A stretch of 64,000 nucleotides of DNA. Origin: Chlorophyllum brunneum (lineage: Eukaryota > Basidiomycota > Agaricomycetes > Agaricales > Agaricaceae). The stretch spans positions 372,001-436,000 of the forward strand of contig OY756148.1 of the NCBI GenBank assembly GCA_963576785.1, given 5' to 3'. The notes below the pieces were generated by a model. The model made no database searches, was not told the DNA's origin, and saw only the letters and a list, made by a program, of their open reading frames with translations. Position 1 is the stretch's first letter. Each line of letters opens with the position of its first letter. Shown here piece after piece: positions 10,703 through 23,059 of this stretch. The position numbers and the translations under genes were made by a program.

Positions 10703-11840
10703 TGTTATGGATTCGGCTACTAAGGGCAATCGAAGAGGATGTGACCTCTAGGGTATGGCCTTAATACCTATCTCAGCCAAGTAACCAGATAAGCAAATGT
10801 TATCAAACTGTCGTTACTCAACCAGGAAATGGGAATCCCATTTATCTCATAGCTCTGAGTAATAAGGGCAAGTAGAGAATAAGCAGTTAAGCAATCTTCT
10901 ATTGATTGACAGCAACTGTCAACGGAAACTCTTCTTGGGTGATCAAGAAGGCTATCCGTATAGAAGATCAAAGCTTAAGCTTTGACTTCCTAATACAGTT
11001 GGCTATTTATACTAACTACTTCTTTTTTATAAATACTATGGAGTATAGATAACGAGACTGAAACACGTTTCACAATGTGAAACTGATAAATATGAAACTT
11101 TCAAGGTAAAACACTACTAAAGACAAACGTGAAACTAATAAAAATGAAATAGCTAAACATAGAGCAAAGTGAAACTGATGACGGTGAAATGGATGAGTGC
11201 TTACTCATCCTCAGAGATCTCAGATAACAATGATGGAGATTCATCGGAACAGCTACAGTCACAAGACATGTAGAATGAAGTGGTAGAAGACGATGACAAT
11301 AATAGTGGTAATAGAAGAACTGCATCCATAGGATGATCGGAGTTGGATGATAGGGATGACGTAGATGCAATTGGTTCTTCGGAGAGATAGGACTTGGGTG
11401 ACTTGACAAAGACTTGAGTAGATCACAATAGCAGATAAGGAGAATCATCGCTGTCACTACTAGGTACAGTGGGTTTGTCATCTGGCAATAAGTCTTTAGG
11501 TCATATTTCTATGCAATAGATTCCATCAGCGATTTGTTGGTGAATGAGTGCTTCGAGCGCTGGACCGTGAGTGTACATGTAGGGGTGGATATATTGTATA
11601 GTTTCTTCAGTAGTTGGTTGTGCTTTCCAACTGTTGTTCCAGGTACCGTAGAGGTTGTTCTCGATGGTGCATAAGTAGAGTCCATTGGTATCACATATGT
11701 GTAAGTATGGTGCATATTTCCAGGCCAGTCAAAGTAGAGAGTTGATAATGGTGTCATTGGATTGTGGTGGTGGAACAAGTGGTATAGCCTCTGGAAACTT
11801 GTCGTAACCTCTGATGTAGGTTCGAGGTTTGGACATAACA
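10703..11840 (-). repeat. 1.14-kb LTR-like unit, copy 2 (inverted)
   Basis: Full-length inverted copy of 1518-2653, with TGTTATG at 10,703 on the plus strand and ACATAACA ending at 11,840. It is flanked by AGAA on both sides (10,699-10,702 and 11,841-11,844), a possible 4-bp target duplication. Its right end cuts into the copia pol region, so it inserted after the copia element was in place. Confidence 0.6.
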
Positions 11841-11989
11841 AGAAGAGGAAGAAGGCAAAGGCGACAGAGTCTGCTTTCTGGGACTAGGAGTAGGAGTTCA
11901 TGGATGAGAAGGTGGTGGCAGTGTTCCAGTGCATGGCATACTCAGACCAGATAGTCTTGGAACAAATTTATCTCTAGAAGGGGGAGGAT

Positions 11990-12967
11990 TTAATCCATCT
12001 CGATCATTAGAGTTGCTATTATTAGGCAGCAATTGGCCTTGTTGTTTGGACTGTGATAGACATCTGGGAAAATAGAGTTCATCGAAGACAGTATAGGGGG
12101 AAATGAAGATAGAATTGTTCTGCTAATGGTGCATAAACTTAAAGTTGCTGCCATCACCTGTGTAACCGGTAAAAATCATCAATTCCAATTTAGGCACAAG
12201 TTTATCTTGCTGTACCTCATCAGAAAGGTATATATAGGCCCCACAACCAAACACTTGGAGATGAGAACATCAGGTTTTCTTCCAAACCATGTCTTATAGG
12301 GGGTGACCTATTTTAGGCACTTCATAGGTGTCCTATAATAGACATGAGTAGCCATATCAAAAGCAAACTCCCAGTAGCTAGCTGGAAGGCATGCTTCAAG
12401 TTGCACAGATTGCACCTTTTCTAAAAGTGTTCAATTAAGACATTCAGTGCACCCATTTTGTTGGTGAATGTGCAATGCACTTGTTTCATGAAGGATTCCT
12501 TTCTCAGTGAAGTAGTCCTTGAGTTCCTAAGACATGTACTCTCCTCCATTATCAGAGCACACTTGCTTAATGCATTTGCCTGTCTGGTTTGTCACTAGTT
12601 CAGCATATGCCTTGAAGGTACATACAGCATCTGACTTACTGCGCAAGAAAGAAATGCACATAGAGGAAGAGTAGTCATCAAGGAACATCATAACCCATTT
12701 GAACTTGTGATAGGACAAGATGGGGAGCTCCTGAAGATCTGAATGGATCAATTCAAGGATCTCAGATGCATGAGATGTGTTCTCATGGTAGGTCTTGTTT
12801 GGCAGCTTTCCAAGTGCACAACCAGGACAAACCTTCTGTTCTCTCAGTGAAATTACTGGGACAGATTCCATGTGTTTTGGCATGTAACCCAGAGCCTGAT
12901 CAGATAGGTATGTAAATCTTCGATGCCAGATATCATAGGATGTGGTATTCTTATTGATCAAAGCCAA
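11990..12967 (-). pseudogene. copia integrase remnant
   Basis: The open part (12,967-12,527) begins with the pre-integrase zinc region: WHRRFTYLSDQAL...CPGCALGKLP. It continues into the catalytic core with ELIHSDLQ (first aspartate) and CSDNGGEYMS (second aspartate). Beyond a stop the similarity continues as HIHQQNGCTECLN, the place of the catalytic glutamate, then TPYKTWFGRKPDV and a C-terminal tail. Stops at 12,527 and near 12,430 and small frame changes break it. Confidence 0.75.
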
Positions 12968-13018
12968 GGAGTATCAAAGATCTCTATTGTGCAAGATATG
13001 CAATTTCACAAAGTGAAC

Positions 13019-13396
13019 TTAGTTTGAAGAAGCACCCTGGTGACATTGTCTACTCAGGAATGGTTTACCACAAATGTCACAAATGATAGTCTTCCCATTT
13101 GACATTTTTGCAATCAAACCAGTTTTATCTGTGATGAATCCAGTTGAGAGAAGTCTCATATCTAACTTTGGTATATAATATACTGGGCAAAGGTGCAAAG
13201 TATGCCACTGGACTTTGCCAGACTCAAGTTTTACTTCTGTCTCTAAATAGACAGTGCCATAGGATCTAATAGAGAGAGTGGATCCATCTGCAATCTGCAC
13301 CGATCTAAAAGAACCTTCAACAACATCAACAAGATCCCCCTTGTTTGGAGTAATGTTGAGGGAGGCACCAGAGTCCAAAAGCCATTCATCGCTCAT
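13019..13396 (-). pseudogene. copia aspartic protease remnant
   Basis: 125 codons beginning MSDEWLLDSGASLNITPNKG. W-x-L-DSGAS is the copia protease active-site motif, followed by VQIADGSTLSIRSYGTVYL. It would cut the Gag-Pol precursor. In a live element this would be one frame with Gag and integrase; here it is isolated by stops. Confidence 0.75.
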
Positions 13397-13989
13397 TTTG
13401 TGAGGTCACCTATTCATTGTACATTCACATGCGCTACTGCAGCTATGTGTTATTTCACATATGTTCTTCACTCTTGAAAATAGAGGAGAAAAAATAATAT
13501 TTGATTTATTTAATCATACATGTACATATGTAGTCCAGCTATTTATCCAGGTATCTACATCAGCTGAGGTTGTACTCTGTGTACCCAGTCGAGAGTCTCC
13601 TAGTTCATCAGTGATGCATATGAAACTCCTGCAGCAATCTTCAGATTTGTATGAAGGACTAGCAAGATCTGGCTTACCTGCCATAGCTTTGTCAGAGTAA
13701 TCCTCATCCTCCAATCCCATTGACACTGCATCCTCCTCAGAGCAGGAATACTCATGACTAGAGAGGCAGCTGAAGTGGTGCCAAACAAATTATCAACCTC
13801 CATGATAGAGGCAGCTATTGGAGGAGAGGCCAGATGGTGGAGGGAAGTATTCTCCATTCATTTCTCATAAAGATCCAAGGCTTTTGCCTTGGTAGCCATG
13901 TATGGAGTGGGGTGGTGCCAGGGATCCTGAGATTTCTTCTCAGTAGGATTAGTCATCCACAAGAGAAGAGAAGGAGGGAGAGGAACAGA

Positions 13990-14986
13990 GGACTACACCT
14001 TTGAGGCCATAAGTACTCTTCTTCAGGTCAGTGGTCAACTTGGCAAAGCCAAAGTTGACCAAATCCATCATATAAGCCAGTTGCCTGGCATTGTATCTGG
14101 AGAGAGCTGGTTGCCTAGCATTGACCTCATTGGCATGGCCTTTGCTACTGCCCCTTGTACCTTGTTGCCTCTTCTTCTTATCCCTTTCCTACTGAGGCTG
14201 TTGCTGCTGCTGTGGGTGTGACTGCTGTGGGTGCAACTGCTGCCCCTGTGCCTTTCCACGCTGCTACTGCTACTGCCCCTGATAATGTGGAGATGCTGCT
14301 TGTAGTTTCACACCCAAGAATCTATTTATCTGCTGATTTGCCTTAAGTGTAAACCAGTAGTTCATAATGGCCCTGCAGACCAAAGCAAAGATCATGGTGG
14401 GGATCTTGGTGTTTACCATCAGGAAAAGGGTTATGATATTCCAGGTATTTGGAATACCAGATAGGAGTATCATTGCCTTGATAATCTCTAGGATGGCACA
14501 ATTGCTGTTAGCATCAAGCTGTTCATGGAGAACAGTGAGCTTGGCAATCAGGCTGGAGGGGTCCTCATTTGGATGGAGATGGAAATGAATTATCTCAACA
14601 TATTTCAAATAGAGTCCAGAGATGAACTCTAAGCCATATGTGGTGCGGAGATGCACCCACATACTATTGATGTCAGAGAGGTTCCCCTTGATCATCTCGG
14701 TGGGTAGTTTACTCTTGATGATTGAGTAAACCACCTGGTATATGCATACCCGAGCAGCATAGTCAGTTGCCTCCTGCCCTGTGGAAGGAGGGATGACAGC
14801 ATAGGTGAGGACTAGAGTATGAATCTGTGACAGGGGTGTCTGCAAGAATTCATCCCCAATGATAGAGATACCATTAGCAGAGACTAAGGTGAAAGCATCC
14901 TGCATGCAGTCCGCCCACTTATTATAATTGGTAGTACCAACGAAGATGGGGATGGAGGTGAGAACTATGGCAATAGGGGAAGACAT
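13990..14986 (-). pseudogene. copia Gag remnant
   Basis: The frame starts at ATG 14,984-14,986 (MSSPIAIVLTSIPIFVG) and carries LTSIPIFVGTTNYNKWADCM and MWVHLRTTYG, the pattern of copia Gag (UBN2 type). It is stopped at 14,270-14,272, but the same frame remains readable past that TAG, a second at 14,264 and a third at 14,189, through a glutamine-rich stretch to about 13,990. All three stops sit in CAG-rich sequence and fit CAG to TAG changes. No zinc knuckle is visible. Confidence 0.75.
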
Positions 14987-15220
14987 GGTAATCTATGATT
15001 GGATATAATTAGTGATCAGATTTGTGGGTAATTAGATCTGTACTATTGTACTGTTCAAGCTATGAACCCTATATATGGAAGCCTTTCTAAATAGAGCATG
15101 AAACAAATAAGTCATATTAGAGGAATGGGCTAGAAAGACTATGCTTTACAGGACTGGTCAGATCAGTCTATCTATGACCTACTTGCAGCCAGTCATAGTG
15201 TATGGGGAGCAGGCAATCCA

Positions 15221-15232
15221 GGGCCCATAACC
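15221..15232 (-). other. primer binding site of copia type (GGTTATGGGCCC)
   Basis: Immediately 3' of the LTR on the minus strand stands GGTTATGGGCCC. It is complementary to the anticodon-stem region of initiator methionine tRNA (GGGCCCAUAACC), the site used by Drosophila copia, which primes from a cleaved tRNA half rather than from the tRNA 3' end. The position directly after the LTR makes the call strong; use of a half tRNA in this fungus is inference. Confidence 0.7.
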
Positions 15233-15427
15233 TGTTGAACAGCATAGTACATGTAGTAGCAGACAGATGATCTGACTTACTAATAGTGTAAGAAAGTAAA
15301 CAGTTAGTAAATGTAGTGAGTTGCTGTGAGAGTCGAGTAGAGTGAGGTAGAAATTGAGTAGATTGTCCAAAGAAATAAAGGGAATACATGCTGCTTTATA
15401 TACTAAATGTCCGGGTAGCAAACCCTA
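15233..15427 (-). repeat. 5' LTR of the copia element
   Basis: About 195 bp. On the minus strand it ends GTTCAACA at 15,233, next to the primer site. It has a TATATAAAG promoter-like box near 15,395-15,403 and matches the copy at 1318-1517. The outer boundary is less sure because similarity runs a few bases beyond the last plausible CA. Confidence 0.7.
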
Positions 15428-18400
15428 AGATCTATGAATAATAATAGGCATAACCATGTCAGTAATGATACTAAAGTCCCTTGAAACACTGCAATATTAT
15501 CAGCAGTATTCAGTAGCATAATTGGAGTAACAGCGATCAGTTAGCTCATGAAATACATGAGGGAAAGGTGCATAATGTGAGTCAGAGGGCACAGCCTCGA
15601 TGACAAATATTAGATGAATAATATACTGTGGAGCTAGTCATACGGAATGCAGCTATGATAAGCACAAATGACAACAAAAGTAGCTTTTGATTGTTTGTAA
15701 AGTATATTAATGATGAATGGTATTGGACTTGAACAAACATTGAACCTAAACTTGGATTAACATTGAACCTGAGCTCAGATTAACATTGAACTTAGAACCC
15801 AGATTTTCCTATTGCATTAGCCATGCTTTGGCACAGGTACTTAGCCTTGTATATGATTATGGACATACATTTCCATGTCCACCAACAATCATAACATTCT
15901 TACCCATCCTATATAAACCATGTAGTAAAGCAGCAATTTTTGAAAAAAAAAAGATAATAGTGGTTCAAGTTAATGGTTCTTCTTTTTCTTCAATTATTTG
16001 TTTTTGGTTAGTCTCTTTAAGCTTAGTCTGGTGACAGTTTATGATCATCATACATGATAAGTCTAAAAATGGACCCTAGATCTTTCGGTTCTTATTGGAA
16101 AAAAAAATACTTTTTTGGTATATTGAACATTATTCCGCAACTCAAAACTTCATCGGTTACATCAGATTGACTTTCTCATAGTGCTCATAAATAAAAATTT
16201 AGGAGTGGTTCTTGTGTATACACGGAGTAGTACATTCCAAGGAACAAAAAAAAGTATAACTAGTGGAGATGAATGATGAACCGGACTCTGATAAAGTTAG
16301 GAGTTTAAAATCACAATACACTATAAATGACTCACCCAAGATCCGGAAAAAAAGCTAGAATGCGAATTAAAGTACGTCACGAGCAAAACCTAAAAAAACA
16401 ACTTTATCAGCAGACCATAATTAAGCTCAAAAAACCCTCTCAACCCCACAAACCAAAAATAAAATAAAATAAAGAATAAAAAATAAGGTAAAGGAACAAG
16501 TTGAAGCCATCATCCGCAAAAAGACAACAGCAACGATCCAAAGGATACGAAGCTTTTCCCCGTCTTTATTATTGCGTCAGCGTCGAGCAGAGCGGTAAAG
16601 ACATCAAAAGTGTCACAAAGGATCACTTTTTTGTCAAAAATACCGGTGTGCTCTGAATTCAACTGTTACCTTTCCAGTTGAAGAGAGAAAGGGAATGGAA
16701 TATAAAATATGAACTTAGCTATGAGCGACGTCGGTTACGCCGCGTGAAGACAACGATCGTCTAGGAGAGAGGTTAGTGGAGGTGTATATGTTTGAGAGGA
16801 ATATGACGAACTCGTTGTCAGTGGGAAATGATACGTGGACCTGGGGTGTGAATGGTAAAGTCAGTCGGACCTACCGTGCTTACATTCAATGGTCTTGATA
16901 ACGGGTCTTCTCTATGGACCTACCTTTATCTTTACACTTACATTTTCTCAGTCCATACGTTGATTGAAGTCAGTCCAGGGCCCGATTCATGGAACCGGGG
17001 CGGTACCCTGTCGACCTACGCATACCCGCATCGAATTTGAGGTGGGCCAACCAAAGTATAAACGCGGGTCCTTCCATTGATTTGGCCAATCCCGGGGACT
17101 CAATCCACTGGCCTGGATGCTTATATTCGATCCTCGTGTGCTTGATCCGCCAAAGGAAGGATAGGTACCAATATCGTCAATCGCGGAATGGGAGGGGGCT
17201 TGAGGGAAACCGGGCGCGTCCAAATCGATAAATAATAATAATAATAACCACGGTCCGCGTCTTCATTTGATACTTGCTTGCTTCGATAAGTGGAAGAGGA
17301 AACCGGGTGGTCCGGATGAGAGAGATGGGATGGATCCGGCCAGATATCCGCGTGGAAACCAATTCGTTTTCGACCTTTCGAATCCTCGATTATCAAAACA
17401 CCGGACCATGGGCTTGAGGAATCATTCGCGGGGCATTGTCAACCTGGGGTGGAGGAACTTGCGTTTGACCGTGCCCATCGATCTTCTACGACAACGGTCT
17501 TCTTGCCTTCCGCATCCCAGGTAATAGTATCATGGCCTGGTTTTAGGCCATGTAGTGTGAAGAGAGTAGCTGAGGACCTCTCCGCTTTGGAGAGGTAGAA
17601 GTGGTAAAGAGTCAAGAGGTGACGAACAACCCACACCGACTCATTCCACGCTTAAATCTCTTCCAAAACCCGCACGGACCATCCTTTCCTAAATGACAAA
17701 GCCAGAACGCTATTGGTTAATCGCTCCAACCCTGTACAGTCCAAGCGCAACACACTCTGCGTGGCACGCTAAGAAAAAGTCAGATCCTGAACGCTATAAT
17801 CCTCCTCTCACCTTCAAATTTCGTAGACACGTTCCTCGTGGTGGTGGGTGCGATAATATCGACAAGGGATAGCGTGAAGAGGGAAGGGAGGGGCTGGAGA
17901 ACAGCATTTGTGTGTGGGCGCTTAGTCCCAGGGACATTCTTCGCGTCGCGGTGACCGTGTCCACGCCAGTTGAACAATGGAAGGCGCACGAGGTCACACT
18001 CGACCATAATTGGGCAATGGCATAGCTCTGGTGGAGGAGCGAGTCGTGCCTTGGCGTCTGAATCTCTGTGGACTGGGTTGGTTTCGGTATGTGAGGGTTT
18101 CCTGGTGAACAATGTTAATACATGTGCCAAGGTGAGTCGTGGCAAAGCACTAACATACTTTTCTTGATGTCTACGTCGAGGTCCAGTGTCCTCCATCTCG
18201 ATGAATCGTCCTTGCCACATCTTTGATCTCCATCTGATAAAGTTAGATTTGTTTCCACTCAGAGTTAGTTGATGGCTTTGACAATGGTTCCACAAAAGAT
18301 TTATTTGCTCTGTAGTGTTTAGGCGTTACAGTCTTGGAAAGAGCCTCCACAAGTGATGTTCGTCAGATTAATACCTATCCATGCAGATCAGTAAGACTCC

Positions 18401-20346
18401 ATCTGATTTCAGAACCCAATACGCACCTTATCATGAGCTAGGACACTATGTGTAGCTTATTCAAGCCCCACCTCGTCTCTTTGTGCCGGATATTTGTGGG
18501 GCAGTGAGTATCTTCATCACTGTCGCTAGACGCCCATCAGGGTCGGACCAATGCCTCTCTCCAGATCGCTCCGTTGTTTTCGCAGCTCAACCGTGTAGGC
18601 CCTGGACTCAAAAAATGTTACTACAGTGATGGGGCCGTGTTTTTCTTGATCAATAGCAATGCAAGACCGAGAGCGTGGATAGAGGAACGTTCATGGGTCC
18701 AAGGTATATTCTTCCAGGTATAGTCGAAGCATGGAGGGTAAGCGGGAAACATTCTGGACCCCACACGGTCTTGGAAAATTGGCTGGGCAGTGGGTTCTAA
18801 TGCCTATGGACGGTATAGCCCTTATGGTTGCCTTGGCTTCAATTTGGCGTCAGTTCAAACACGAAGTTGAGTGTGAGAGCACGCACCAAAGCTACTTGAC
18901 GTTCTGCTCTCCATAGGCAATATACAGCTCCCAAAATTATAGCCATAAAATCAAGACCGGTCTTATGTATCTGTGCGCCCAGTAATGGGCATTTTAATGG
19001 GGTCTGGATGTGATTTTCCGGGCATAGGAAGTATTTTGACGCGGTTGGTAAAATTCGGCGAAAACGAGCTCTAAAACCGTAATAAATATGAGGGGCTGGT
19101 ATGGAACGGTGTTGGGCACCTACTGACTTCATATTGCTCTTGGAGGCTGGGGAATCGGGGCTGTGGGTCATGGTTGGGAAGTTTACCTTTACCCAGGTTT
19201 GAGCGTCAGGCTTCCATCCCACGAGAGTTTACGTCAAGCGTCCACCCCCATAGTTCGATAAAAACCAGAATTGAAATCCGAATGAACGTTGAAATTTCGA
19301 GTACAAGAGCTGACGAGCTGGGGATTCTGGAATGGGCAGTGTGCAGACCCAGGAGGAGACGTGACCACCAAGTGTTCTCCCAGCTCAAAAAGGAAATCAC
19401 CCGGATCCCCCACTTCAAGCCCACATGCGCGCAGCATGCTGTCTTCAGCCACCTGGTCAGTCCCAGTGGAGAAAAATAATATAGATCTCAATTATCGCCT
19501 GAACACAGCTGATAAAACGGGTATGCACTCCGGCCAAAATGCATCCCCTGAGTTGCTTCAGGCCTACCGAATAGTCCAACAGCGACGCGGCACCACCCCA
19601 TAGCCTGAGCAGGTACAACACCGCGGGTCATAGTATGTTGTCAACTCGACCACCCTAAATCCAAGTACGGCCTAGACCATTATCAACTAGTAAATCCCAG
19701 AGCTCGAAACACGACCGTTTGAATGCCCTCAAAGATGGGGTATCACTCATGTGGTGAAGCGAGGAGCTTTGTCGTCTACAATCAGATACGTCCTCTTAGC
19801 GAGCGAGACTCCGCGTGTTCCCTCCTCGACAAAAAATGCCTTCCAGTTGGCCCTGGCAGAAAGTACCAATACAAATACCGCTACTTGTATGACACCTCCA
19901 AGCTTCGCGCTCTGATCACTGGTATATACATATGCAGCAGTCCTTCGATAGCTCATGGAGTCTGTCAGCTGACAATGATCAACGACTTATCAGGTCATCG
20001 TTTCTCTAGGCTTTACCAATATAATACCTCAATTTCGTTCCACAGAACCACGGTATTTCGTCCCGCCTGTATCTCAAAGAGCCCCAGGAGGTTATAGAAG
20101 CAGTTAAAATCCGCGCCCAGTTTCTTTCCTTCATTTTCGATAGCCATCACTACTTTCATATTGAAATTCTGACTAATTTTATTTTTGGACAAGCGATTGA
20201 TGTACTGGAACGGATTTTGATCGACCACACGTTTGTTGCCTTCCAACCACCTTCCAATCACACGGACAGCTTTCCTTTAGATTCTCTTATAAACGGTTAA
20301 TGGGAGTGCGCCAGCAAGCGCCACTCTTACGACCGTTGCGGTAATT
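15428..20346. other. 4.9-kb stretch without a supportable gene
   Basis: The first 1.2 kb is AT-rich with several A runs (15,949; 16,100; 16,246) and looks like old repeat or border DNA. From about 16,500 base composition returns to that of the genic region. Only short open frames occur. The best candidate is on the minus strand at 17,439-17,636, with LFTLHGLKPGHDTITWDAEG, which reads like real protein but matches nothing I recognise and has no clear start or partner exons. Another weak candidate is 18,839-19,222 on the minus strand. No tRNA was found. Confidence 0.4.
17230..17247. repeat. (ATA)6 microsatellite
   Basis: Six or so tandem ATA/AAT units inside the gene-poor stretch; no other function is seen. 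Confidence 0.8.
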
Positions 20347-22863
20347 ATGCTTCGGCTCAAGGTCTTCCAAGCTTTCATCCTCGTTGCGGGGTTGTCTGGA
20401 GAAACACTCGCACAAACATGGTACGTCTCTGACACTTCATTAGTGGCCAGACGATAATGCTCATACTCCAATCAAAGGTGCGGCAAGCACTACATGCAAA
20501 GCCAGCAACCCAGTGAACCTGGTCAGTCGCGAAATAACCGCTCACAAGGATACATCTCTAACACAACAGTATCCACTCAGGCGGTCACTTCCCAGTTCCA
20601 GGAACCTCATCAACACCACTTCTTGCTCTCCGTTGCGCACAGGCCATCCGTCCTTACCTCCCGGGCGATGCCAATAGTGGCAGCGACTCTACGGCAGTAT
20701 CCATCCTCATCGATACTCCCGTCACCTTCAGCAAAATAAACAACGCAGCGGCCATAACCATTCCTTCTGGTTCAGCCAACCTCGAGGTGACAGTCAAGGT
20801 CGATGGAAAGACCCTCACCAGCGGTAGCGTTCCTTTGAACAGCACCAAACACGCTTTGCCCTTCTCCCTCTCATCGCTTTCAGCGCAGACCGGCGCTCAC
20901 AAGATGACTTGTACCGCCACGCTTTCTGGTCAGACCTTTACCGCGTCGGGATTGTTGACCTATCTCCCCAATCCACCATCTAGTATCGGTTCAGTGACCA
21001 AGATGGATTTGAGGACGGGCGCTTTACTTGCGAGGCCCGCAAACGGGAAAGGAGGAGATTTTGCACCGGTCTTCCCTATTGGTTTCTATACTCAGTTTGA
21101 CAGTTACTTGGCCAACGATCTCAGTATTCCTGCGACATTGGCCGGTCAAGGGTAAGTCAAAAAGAACACATAGTGGTTCTGCACGTATACTGATCCTAGT
21201 TACTCATTAGGTTCACGGTGGTATGTATTAGCGCGTTCACCGTATTCGGATTGCCCATACTCACGTGTAACGATGCAGATCCACCCAGTTCCAAATTTCG
21301 ATGACATGACAACCTTTGATGCCGTTCTCGACAAGATGCAAGAAGCAGGTATTTACTTGATGTACGACATGCGAAAGTAAGTATACCCCCCGCCTTCCCT
21401 TCTTACGCGTGCTGTAACCTTTACTCAGCTCCTACATGGATTCTTCCTCCGTTACGACCCAAGTTAACCACATCAAGTCCCGTCCGAACCTTCTCTTGTG
21501 GTACACCGGTGACGAACCCGATGGTACTTCCGATCCTTTGGATGCTACTGTTACAGCTTCAAACTTGATCACTTCGTTGGATGGCGGTGATGGTGCCGGT
21601 GGCGCAGGATACCACCCTGTATCCTTGGTATTGAATTGCCAAGACTACCATTTCACGTGAGTGCGCTTACTAGCCTGAGTCTACCGCCCGTCGCTGAAGG
21701 AAACTTGACAGCGATTACACTGAAGGATGTGATATTGTGATGCAAGATGCGTATATGGTTGGCAACAATGTTACCTTCTCGAGTGTTTGGGGTACCCCTT
21801 GCACCACGACCTATGGCGACTGCGGGTAAGTGTCTCTTATTCTTGTCACCTGGGATGAATCTTGAGATCTTTTCAGATGTGACAACTGTAAAGGATCTTT
21901 CAAAGATATTTCGGACCGCATGGATGAGTTTAAGGATCGCTTGTTCGTTAATGGTTGGGAGAGGACCAAAGCTGTTTGGACTGTACCTCAAGGTTTCGGT
22001 GATGAAACGTAAGCGTTCAGCGCTACCTTCTAACAACGCCTCTTGTTAATGCTACATCCTTCACAGCTACTGGAAGGTACATACTTAAAATTCCGTCCTG
22101 CAACTGATTGATCAATAACCTCTTACAGCGCGTCCCTACCGGCAAGGAATGGGTTGTCGAAAGTGTCGTCGGTATCAACCACGGTGGTCTTGGTATGTTT
22201 TTCCGTCCTCCAACCCACTCCAGAAGCGCTTATTGTGTATCTTCGATAGGTGTCGTATCCTGGGATGACCCTACATCCGCCGACATCAAAGCTTCCGCCT
22301 CGATACTCGCACTCTCCATGCCGAAGATGACCCCCTTCATCCTCAACCCCAACGCGACATTCAAGCAAATAACTCTAAACGGCATTGATTATGGCCTCTG
22401 GACCGTCGGTGGCCAAACGCTTGTTCTCGGTTCCAACATGAACAGTTCACCCACTACCACCGATTTCACTCAACTCGGTTTACCTGCCACTGGATCCTCA
22501 AGTGGTATTACCCAAGTGTTGGATAGTGGTGCGGTAGCAGACACTGCGAGGAACAAATTCCTATTCAACGCTACCGGATCTGGAGCTTGGGTTATCAACG
22601 TGTAAGTGTGATTAGTTTAAAGAAAAACTGGATGTTATGTCGTGTTTTTCGTTTGAATGTAAAAAAAAGAACGAAAATCTCGTTGGATGAACTTGTGACT
22701 TACGGAAAGAACCTTTTTTTTGCTTTTGTTCGTTAGCCCGCAACCACTTGATACGTCCCCGCAAGGTCCAAATAACAAAACAAGCGACGCTTCGCTGAAG
22801 AAGATATCGATTTTACTCACGCTCGCTTGTGTGTCAATTCACATGGCCTTTTGGGGTGGATAG
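20347..22863 (+). CDS. secreted, probably GPI-anchored glycosidase-like protein (basidiomycete family)
   Basis: Twelve exons give 607 aa: 20347-20420, 20478-20521, 20581-21151, 21211-21220, 21279-21376, 21429-21656, 21712-21825, 21877-22008, 22067-22076, 22129-22192, 22250-22601, 22737-22863. All introns are GT-AG, and the sum is a multiple of three. The N-terminus MLRLKVFQAFILVAGLSG is a signal peptide. A beta-rich part follows (VTVKVDGKTLTSGSVPLNST), then a TIM-barrel-like part with GFYTQFDSYL, LLLWYTGDEPDG, DIVMQDAYMVG and GINHGGLGVVSWDDP. I recognise this as a conserved basidiomycete protein usually filed as a glycoside-hydrolase-like barrel; the substrate is unknown to me. The E and D in TGDEPDG are candidate catalytic residues by inference. 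The last exon encodes a hydrophobic tail (ISILLTLACVSIHMAFWGG) after small polar residues, as in GPI signals. The shorter reading ending at TAA 22,603 would lose this tail. Confidence 0.85.
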
Positions 22864-23059
22864 AAGAAGTCCAGGTTACCGAGAGAATGTGCATGTGAAG
22901 ACTATATAATACAGATACGGACAGATATGGACCACATATATACCAAGAGAATAAGGACTAATATAATTCGTAACGTCGTAAAATCTCGTCGCGATATCAT
23001 AGTTGTTCAAACAATCCAAGAGTACCTGGAACATACCAACAAGACTGGTGGGCATTAAC

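Larger units (their letters stand above)
11841..15427 (-). mobile_element. Ty1/copia retrotransposon, truncated and decayed
   Basis: Read on the minus strand, the order is 5' LTR (15,427-15,233), primer binding site, Gag, protease and integrase, i.e. integrase before the missing reverse transcriptase, which is the copia order. The element is broken at 11,840 by the inverted 1.14-kb unit. Reverse transcriptase and RNase H were not found in the window. Several in-frame stops and frame changes show that it is inactive. Confidence 0.8.
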
